Shown here one piece after another: positions 7,381-11,610 of a stretch of DNA of 11,610 nt. Where the stretch lies: assembly GCA_026391935.1 (NCBI GenBank), contig JAPLDC010000113.1, positions 1-11,610 on the forward strand, read 5' to 3'. The DNA is from Bacteroidota bacterium. GTDB taxonomy: Bacteria; Bacteroidota; Bacteroidia; 2-12-FULL-35-15. Made by a program: the position numbers and the translations under genes. Position 1 is the first letter of the stretch. Every line of letters starts with the position of its first letter. Under the pieces are notes generated by a model. The model was not told the origin of the DNA and ran no database searches. It saw only the letters and a program-made list of their open reading frames with translations.

Positions 7381-8571
7381 CTACTTCTCTATAGCATCAA
7401 CTCCAGGTAAACTTCCACTTTCGATATATTCCAGAAGTGCACCACCACCTGTGGAAACATAAGAAACATCATTTCCGAAATGGTATTTATTGATCGCGGC
7501 AACAGAATCTCCGCCGCCAATTAATGAGTAAGCACCTTTTTTTGTGGCCGCTACAATTGCTTCTGCCACAGCTTTTGTTCCGTGTTCAAAGTTTTCCATT
7601 TCAAAAACGCCCATCGGACCGTTCCATAAAACAGTTTTAGAGTTTGCAATTACTTCCGCATATATTTTTTCTGTTTCCGGTCCGATATCTAATCCCATCC
7701 AACCGCTTGGGATGTTTTTAATATCAACGGTTTGTTTGTTTGCATCGTTAGCAAATTTATCGGCAATAATTGTATCAACAGGAATATAAATATTCACGCC
7801 TTTTGCTTTTGCCTCCGACAATATTTTTAATGCAATGTCCAGTTTATCTTCTTCTACAAGTGAACTTCCCACATTGCCACCTTTTGCCTTCACAAATGTA
7901 TAAGCCATACCTCCGCCTATGATCAGGTTGTTTATTTTATCAAGCAAGTTTTCAATTATTAATATTTTCCCCGAAACCTTTGCTCCGCCCATAATTGCGG
8001 TTAACGGTTTTTCTGAACTCGTCAACACTTTATTGATGCTGGCGAGCTCGTTTGCCATTACATAACCAAAAACTTTATCATTTGGAAAAAATTTCGCTAC
8101 AATAGTTGTAGAGGCATGTGCGCGGTGTGCTGTACCAAATGCATCGTTTACATAAACATCTCCAAGTGAAGCTAGTTCTTGAGCAAACGATTCTGTTCCG
8201 GCAGTTTCCTGTTTGTGAAAACGAAGATTTTCTAATAACAATACATCTCCCGGCTTTAAGCTTTTAGCTGCATCTTTAGCAACAGTTCCGATGCAATCCG
8301 ATGCAAAAGCAACCTTTTTACCAAGCGCTTTACTTAAATGATCCACAATGTGTTTTAAAGAATACTTATCTTCCTGAATATCTTTAGGCCGACCAAGGTG
8401 TGACATTAAAATAACCGCGCCTCCATCAGCTAATATTTTATTTATTGTTGGCAACGCAGCGCGAATTCGAGTGTCGTCTGTAATATTAAAATTTGCATCA
8501 AGCGGAACATTGAAGTCCACGCGTACCAATGCTTTTTTCCCCTGGAAATTATAGTTGTCAACCGTTTTCAT
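7381..8571 (-). CDS. pgk: Phosphoglycerate kinase
   Basis: Pgk transfers phosphate between 1,3-bisphosphoglycerate and ADP in glycolysis and gluconeogenesis (cytosolic, monomeric). The 396-residue length is standard for bacteria. Family hallmarks appear in order: RVDFNVPLD (17-25) and SHLGRPK (57-63) from the phosphoglycerate-binding N-lobe, LLLENLRFHKQE, and DAFGTAHRAHAS. Then come the hinge region, MGGAKVSGK, and WNGPMGVFE with GGGDSVAA (352-359) from the nucleotide-binding C-lobe. The ATG complementary to 8569-8571 gives the normal start MKTVDNYNFQGKKALVRVDF. It is transcribed alone, converging on the glycosyltransferase operon and diverging from sdpR. A TAATTTTG element about 25 bp upstream is a good -7 candidate. 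No gap or other glycolytic gene adjoins. Nothing in the protein is unusual. Confidence 0.97.
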   Translation of the reverse strand: MKTVDNYNFQGKKALVRVDFNVPLDANFNITDDTRIRAALPTINKILADGGAVILMSHLGRPKDIQEDKYSLKHIVDHLSKALGKKVAFASDCIGTVAKDAAKSLKPGDVLLLENLRFHKQETAGTESFAQELASLGDVYVNDAFGTAHRAHASTTIVAKFFPNDKVFGYVMANELASINKVLTSSEKPLTAIMGGAKVSGKILIIENLLDKINNLIIGGGMAYTFVKAKGGNVGSSLVEEDKLDIALKILSEAKAKGVNIYIPVDTIIADKFANDANKQTVDIKNIPSGWMGLDIGPETEKIYAEVIANSKTVLWNGPMGVFEMENFEHGTKAVAEAIVAATKKGAYSLIGGGDSVAAINKYHFGNDVSYVSTGGGALLEYIESGSLPGVDAIEK

Positions 8572-8596
8572 TGTAGCGAGATTAGATTTTCTGCTG

Positions 8597-8604
8597 CAAA
8601 ATTA
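8597..8604 (-). promoter_or_regulatory. pgk -7 promoter element TAATTTTG
   Basis: On the minus strand this reads TAATTTTG, a full match to the Bacteroidota -7 consensus TAnnTTTG. It ends 26 bp before the pgk start, which implies a leader of about 20 nt. The nearest upstream TTTG (minus strand of 8616-8619) is only 11 bp away, too close for a standard -33 element, so only the -7 part is supported. Confidence 0.5.
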
Positions 8605-8704
8605 GCATAACTCTCCAAAGGAAAAAATGATTTTAAAAGAAATGCGCGTGGTCGGCATACAAGTGCCTGCTGTATGAATTTTAGCGCGTGTGTTTTGATA
8701 AAAA

Positions 8705-8740
8705 TGCTGTTTTTCATCAGAAAAGCAGCAGCTATTTTTT
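8705..8740. terminator. Strong orphan terminator hairpin in pgk/sdpR divergent gap
   Basis: Stem TGCTGTTTTTC (8705-8715), loop ATCA, and stem GAAAAGCAGCA (8720-8730) pair over 11 positions with a single G-U wobble. On the plus strand a run of six T follows at 8735-8740; on the minus strand five T follow directly (8704-8700). It therefore looks bidirectional. No annotated gene ends here: pgk leaves leftwards from 8571 and sdpR begins rightwards at 8825. It may insulate the sdpR promoter or end a small unannotated transcript. Confidence 0.6.
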
Positions 8741-8767
8741 AGAGCAATAAAATTTCTTCAAAATTAT

Positions 8768-8798
8768 TTTGTCATGTTAAAAAGTATTTAGATATTTG
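8768..8798 (+). promoter_or_regulatory. sdpR-sdpI operon promoter (TTTG-N19-GATATTTG)
   Basis: TTTG at 8768-8771 is followed after 19 bp by GATATTTG at 8791-8798. This matches the Bacteroidota -33/-7 layout (TTTG, about 19-21 bp, TAnnTTTG) with one mismatch in the first base of the -7 box. The implied leader is about 20 nt. The -7 box lies inside the inverted repeats of the putative operator. Confidence 0.5.
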
Positions 8799-8807
8799 CC
8801 TAAATAT
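8785..8807. promoter_or_regulatory. Putative SdpR operator over the -7 box
   Basis: Two overlapping dyads are present: TATTTAG (8785-8791) with CTAAATA (8800-8806) around an 8-bp spacer, and ATATTT (8792-8797) with AAATAT (8802-8807) around GCCT. Both cover the -7 element and end about 18 bp before the sdpR start. This is the position expected for an autoregulated ArsR-family operator. AT-rich DNA makes short dyads common, so the assignment is inferential. Confidence 0.45.
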
Positions 8808-8824
8808 ATAAACATCTAATTAAA

Positions 8825-9109
8825 ATGAATTTACTATTTAAAGCACTAGGAGATCCAACCAGAAGGCAGATCATCGACCTGCTCCGTAAGCGGGATATGA
8901 ATGCCGGAGAAATAGCGGACTATTTTTCCATCAGCAAACCCAGCATTTCCCACCACCTGGATCTTTTAAAACAGGCAAATGTCGTGTTATCAATCAAGGA
9001 AGGACAGTTTATAACCTATTCATTGAACACCACCGTTTTTGATGAAATGGTAAAATGGGTGATTGATATTTCTGATAAACAAACGAAAAAAGCAAAATCA
9101 AAAAAATAA
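8825..9109 (+). CDS. ArsR-family repressor, SdpR-like
   Basis: This 94-residue winged-helix DNA-binding protein probably represses its own operon. FKALGDPTRRQIIDLL (5-20) is the classic first helix region. AGEIADYFSISKPSISHHLDLL (27-48) holds the helix-turn-helix with recognition helix near 38-48, and residues 55-67 form the wing. The metal-binding cysteine motif ELCVCD of arsenic, cadmium or zinc sensors is absent and no cysteine occurs at all. It is thus closer to SdpR, the autorepressor paired with SdpI in Bacillus subtilis. The C-terminus is a lysine-rich tail (KQTKKAKSKK). It lies 21 bp upstream of an SdpI homologue, and inverted repeats overlap its promoter. In Bacillus, SdpI sequesters SdpR at the membrane when it binds the SDP toxin; whether that applies here is inference. 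The gene name sdpR is reasonable by context but not proven. Confidence 0.85.
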   Translation: MNLLFKALGDPTRRQIIDLLRKRDMNAGEIADYFSISKPSISHHLDLLKQANVVLSIKEGQFITYSLNTTVFDEMVKWVIDISDKQTKKAKSKK

Positions 9110-9130
9110 AAATCAAAAAAAATAAAGACA

Positions 9131-9769
9131 ATGAAAAATTTAAAAAACGACTGGTTAATATGGACAATCATTTTAGTTCCATTTCTTTTTGTAGCCTATT
9201 TTTGGAAACAATTTCCTGAGCAAATTGCAACACATTTTGGTTTTGATGGAAAACCGGATGATTACAGCAGCAAGGTTACCGGACTGATCATGTGTCCTTC
9301 TATAAATATTTTATTTTATTTTTTATTCATTGTCCTTCCTAAGATCGATCCTAGAAAAAAGAGCTATGCTCTCTTTCCTGAAAAATATAAGATCATTCGT
9401 TTGGCAATCCATTCGTTTTTGTCTTTCATTTTGATGATAACCATTTTCTTTTCATTGGGTTATAAATTCAATTTGAATTTTATGGTTTTGTACGGAATTT
9501 TGGTTTTATTCTTAATTCTGGGAAACCTGATGGGTAATGTGAGGAACAACTTTTTCGTCGGAATCCGAACCCCATGGACACTTTCCAGCGAAGAGGTTTG
9601 GACAAAGACTCACCGGTTCACCGCAAAGCTTTGGGTTTTTTCAACAATTGCTGTTATGCTTATTTTGCCCTTTTTGCCACAACCGGAAATTGTTTTTGGT
9701 ATTTACATTGCATTGATCACAATTGTTCCGATCGTATATTCCTATATTATTTTTAAAAAAAGCAACTAA
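9131..9769 (+). CDS. sdpI: SdpI-family membrane protein (immunity/signal transducer)
   Basis: This is a six-helix inner-membrane protein of the SdpI family, which in Bacillus subtilis gives immunity to the SDP toxin and relieves repression by SdpR. Membrane segments lie near residues 8-25, 53-70, 90-110, 115-133, 166-183 and 187-206. The loop PEQIATHFGFDGKPDDYSSK (29-48) is the DUF1648 signature. GNVRNNFFVGIRTPWTLSSE (135-154), followed by VWTKTHR, is the SdpI signature. The 212-residue length fits the family. It follows the ArsR-type gene by 21 bp, so the pair should be one operon. No SdpA, SdpB or SdpC toxin gene is visible, so it may respond to foreign toxins or membrane stress. No strong terminator follows; an AT-rich imperfect dyad CTAAATT/AATTTTAG at 9801-9822 is the only candidate. 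Confidence 0.88.
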   Translation: MKNLKNDWLIWTIILVPFLFVAYFWKQFPEQIATHFGFDGKPDDYSSKVTGLIMCPSINILFYFLFIVLPKIDPRKKSYALFPEKYKIIRLAIHSFLSFILMITIFFSLGYKFNLNFMVLYGILVLFLILGNLMGNVRNNFFVGIRTPWTLSSEEVWTKTHRFTAKLWVFSTIAVMLILPFLPQPEIVFGIYIALITIVPIVYSYIIFKKSN

Positions 9770-9879
9770 GGAAATATTCGAGCAAAGAGTGATAAGGTCC
9801 CTAAATTCAATTATAATTTTAGACACAATCCACTGTTCAAAATTTATGATATAGCCGTTTTTTGCGTTAAATGATTTGT

Positions 9880-9887
9880 TATCTTTG
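9880..9887 (+). promoter_or_regulatory. holB -7 promoter element TATCTTTG
   Basis: TATCTTTG is a perfect TAnnTTTG match, 16 bp before the holB ATG, implying a very short leader of about 10 nt. A TTTG at 9861-9864 lies 15 bp upstream, shorter than the usual -33 spacing, so the upstream half is doubtful. Confidence 0.55.
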
Positions 9888-9903
9888 AAAGCGTAAAAAA
9901 ACA

Positions 9904-11046
9904 ATGCTATTCAAAGAAATCATAGGTCAGCAAGCTGTAAAAGAAAGGCTTGTTCGCTCTTTTAAGGAGGGGCGAATAAGTCATGCCCAGCTGTTTCTTG
10001 GTCCTGAAGGATCCGGTAGCTTGCCGATGGCAATGGCTTACGCCCAATATATTTCTTGTAAAAATAAAACGGAAGAGGACTCTTGCGGTCAATGTTCTTC
10101 TTGCGTGAAATATAATAAATTGATTCACCCGGATCTACACTTTGTTTATCCTGTGGCGCTTTCCAAAGATGTGAAAACAAGTACAGATGTGGCGGTAAAT
10201 TGGCGGGAAGCCTTTTTAGATAATCCGTACATCACGCTGTTTAATTGGTTTGAATTGCTATCTGCAGAAAACAAACAAGCGGTGATAGGTGTTGAAGAAA
10301 GTGGAGAGATACTTCGAAAATTAAGCCTCACCACCTACGAGGCGGAGTATAAAATAATGATCATTTGGCAGGCCGAAAAAATGAATCCTGCTGCAGCAAA
10401 TAAACTTTTAAAGATCCTGGAAGAACCACCAGACAAGACCTTGTTTTTGCTAGTTTGCGAAAACGAAGATCAGTTATTGCGGACAATTGTTTCAAGAACG
10501 CAACTGATAAAGATCAACAAGATCTCCGATACCGATCTGTCGGATGCGCTTGTATCCCACCATGGCCAAACGGTTGATGCTGCAGAAAAAATAGCACATT
10601 TGGCAGACGGGAGTTATGCCGAAGCGCTTTTGTTGATGAGCGAAAATGAAAATGCCGGTCAAAATTTAGCGAGCTTTCAAAAGCTAATGCGGGCGAGCTT
10701 GAAATTTGACCCAAAGGCGGTGATGTCTTGGATTGAGGATGTTAGCTCTGCCGGGAGAGAACGCCAAAAGAATTTTTTAAATTATGCTTTACACATTATG
10801 CGCGAGAGCGCTATTTTGAATTACGGTGATTCAGGTTTGATTAAACTTAGTGCGGATGAATTAGAATTTGTAAAAAAATTCTCTCCGTTTATTCACGGAA
10901 ACAATATTGAACGTTTTATTGAAGAATTAAACAAGGCTCATTTTCATATGGAGCGGAATGCGAGTGCAAAAATATTATTTATGGACTTGGCTTTTAAATT
11001 CAATGAATTATTGAATGTGGCAAAGCCGGAATTAGTTAATAGTTAA
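9904..11046 (+). CDS. holB: DNA polymerase III subunit delta' (HolB)
   Basis: Delta' is a clamp-loader subunit that helps load the sliding clamp during replication. The 380-residue protein has the AAA+ clamp-loader fold of the DnaX/HolB family: IIGQQAVKERL (6-16), HAQLFLGPEGSGSLPMAMAY (27-46), a four-cysteine zinc site (Cys52, 61, 64, 67), and the AEKMNPAAANKLLKILEEPP segment (157-176). VSRTQ (196-200) corresponds to the SRC region. The phosphate loop reads GPEGSGSL, without the Walker lysine, and the sensor-like cysteine is replaced. This supports delta', which does not hydrolyse ATP, over the ATPase DnaX. The start ATG has a -7 box just upstream. The C-terminal third is the helical collar domain, less conserved. 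It is followed after 55 bp by ricT, an order known also in Bacillus. Delta' is the best call; a gamma/tau subunit is excluded by the defective phosphate loop. Confidence 0.92.
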   Translation: MLFKEIIGQQAVKERLVRSFKEGRISHAQLFLGPEGSGSLPMAMAYAQYISCKNKTEEDSCGQCSSCVKYNKLIHPDLHFVYPVALSKDVKTSTDVAVNWREAFLDNPYITLFNWFELLSAENKQAVIGVEESGEILRKLSLTTYEAEYKIMIIWQAEKMNPAAANKLLKILEEPPDKTLFLLVCENEDQLLRTIVSRTQLIKINKISDTDLSDALVSHHGQTVDAAEKIAHLADGSYAEALLLMSENENAGQNLASFQKLMRASLKFDPKAVMSWIEDVSSAGRERQKNFLNYALHIMRESAILNYGDSGLIKLSADELEFVKKFSPFIHGNNIERFIEELNKAHFHMERNASAKILFMDLAFKFNELLNVAKPELVNS

Positions 11047-11101
11047 ATATAAAAGTTTTGATATGTGTTAAACATTTCAAATCAATTAATCGAGATAAAA
11101 A

Positions 11102-11610
11102 ATGGGTTGTAGTGGATGTTCAACGGGTAGAGGTTGTAGTACAGAAAGTACAGGGTTACCGGGAGGTTGTAAGAATAACGGATCCTGTGGTGCCGGAGGA
11201 TGCAATAAATTAAATGTTTTTGATTGGCTTGCCAATATGGAGCTTCCGACCGGACAGCCCATTTGTGATATTGTTGAAATACGATTTAAAAATAGCAGAA
11301 AAGGGTTTTATAGAAATGTGAATAATCTTCAGCTAAATGTTGGTGACGTTGTAGCTGTTGAAGCGACAGGCGGACACGATATCGGTGTCATTTCAATTTC
11401 CGGAGAGTTGGTGCGTTTGCAAATGAAAAAGCGCAACATAAAAGCCGATTCAGAAGAAATAAAAAAAGTGTATCGTAAAGCAAAACAGGGCGACATTGAA
11501 AAGTGGCAGGAAGCACAAGGTCTTGAGCAGGCAACCATGTATCGCGCTAGAACGTGTGCCGTGAAACTGAATTTGCAAATGAAGATCAGTGATGTGGAAT
11601 ACCAAGGTGA
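11102..11610 (+). CDS. ricT: PSP1-domain protein RicT/YaaT, cysteine-rich N-terminus (3' end outside window)
   Basis: This is the N-terminal part (169 codons) of a YaaT/RicT homologue. In Bacillus, RicT joins RicA and RicF in an iron-sulfur complex that affects RNase Y-dependent mRNA processing and developmental phosphorelay. The protein begins MGCSGCSTGRGC and has cysteines at 3, 6, 12, 23, 29 and 34 within a glycine-rich leader that ends at GCNKLNVFDWL. The PSP1 core follows, with NVGDVVAVEATGGHDIGVIS at about 80-99 and a helical region near 110-145. The ATG at 11102 is preceded by GAGATAAAA, a plausible weak ribosome-binding site. Cotranscription with holB is likely (55 bp apart). The cysteine block could bind metal or an iron-sulfur cluster, but the ligands cannot be assigned. 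Neither RicA nor RicF is in view, so whether the Bacillus complex exists in this organism is open. Confidence 0.88.
   Translation, partial: MGCSGCSTGRGCSTESTGLPGGCKNNGSCGAGGCNKLNVFDWLANMELPTGQPICDIVEIRFKNSRKGFYRNVNNLQLNVGDVVAVEATGGHDIGVISISGELVRLQMKKRNIKADSEEIKKVYRKAKQGDIEKWQEAQGLEQATMYRARTCAVKLNLQMKISDVEYQG

Noticed and set aside
8644..8690. Direct repeat GCGCGTG 40 bp apart in the pgk/sdpR gap
   Set aside because: Seven bases only, with unrelated flanks; not enough to propose a binding site.
9933..10025. Missing Walker lysine in the HolB phosphate loop as a defect
   Set aside because: Delta' subunits normally have degenerate nucleotide sites, so GPEGSGSL is expected and supports the annotation.
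1..11610. CRISPR array, transposon, prophage, tRNA or rRNA
   Set aside because: No regularly spaced repeats, no transposase or phage-like proteins and no RNA gene sequence were found on either strand.

Overview
The window reads as a stretch of a low-GC Bacteroidota chromosome (Flavobacteriia/Sphingobacteriia-like). The protein families match that phylum. Several promoters look like its TAnnTTTG -7 element, Shine-Dalgarno sequences are weak, and ybeY carries two copies of a GC-rich repeat that I recognise from Bacteroidota genomes. No transposase, integrase, tRNA, rRNA or CRISPR array was seen, so this is mostly core chromosome.

Layout. Positions 1-787 (minus) hold the N-terminal part of quinolinate synthase NadA, cut by the window edge. 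A 543-bp AT-rich divergent gap (788-1330) has no convincing gene. It does have an unusual density of CTGTT/AACAG words and DnaA-box-like sequences. Next comes a rightward run: rpiB (1331-1768), a secreted M28 zinc aminopeptidase (1879-3420), a LutB-type LUD/iron-sulfur protein (3468-4850), the rRNA-maturation RNase ybeY (4880-5392) and a membrane GT-C glycosyltransferase that overlaps the end of ybeY (5389-7335). It ends at a hairpin facing convergent pgk (7381-8571, minus).

The pgk/sdpR divergent gap (8572-8824) holds a -7 element for pgk, an 11-bp-stem terminator with no assigned gene, and a promoter overlapped by inverted repeats. These lead into a two-gene SdpR/SdpI-type operon: an ArsR-family repressor (8825-9109) and a membrane SdpI homologue (9131-9769). 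After a perfect TATCTTTG element come holB (DNA polymerase III delta', 9904-11046) and the start of a cysteine-rich PSP1/RicT (YaaT) protein (11102 to the end). The holB-ricT order is also known from Bacillus.

Most genes are housekeeping: NAD synthesis, pentose phosphate pathway, glycolysis, rRNA processing and replication. I do not see a clear new multi-gene system. The most distinctive observation is that two copies of a dispersed repeat sit in the same frame inside ybeY and appear to lengthen two loops of this conserved enzyme. Next in interest are the origin-like gap at 788-1330 and the orphan terminator plus promoter-operator layout upstream of sdpR.
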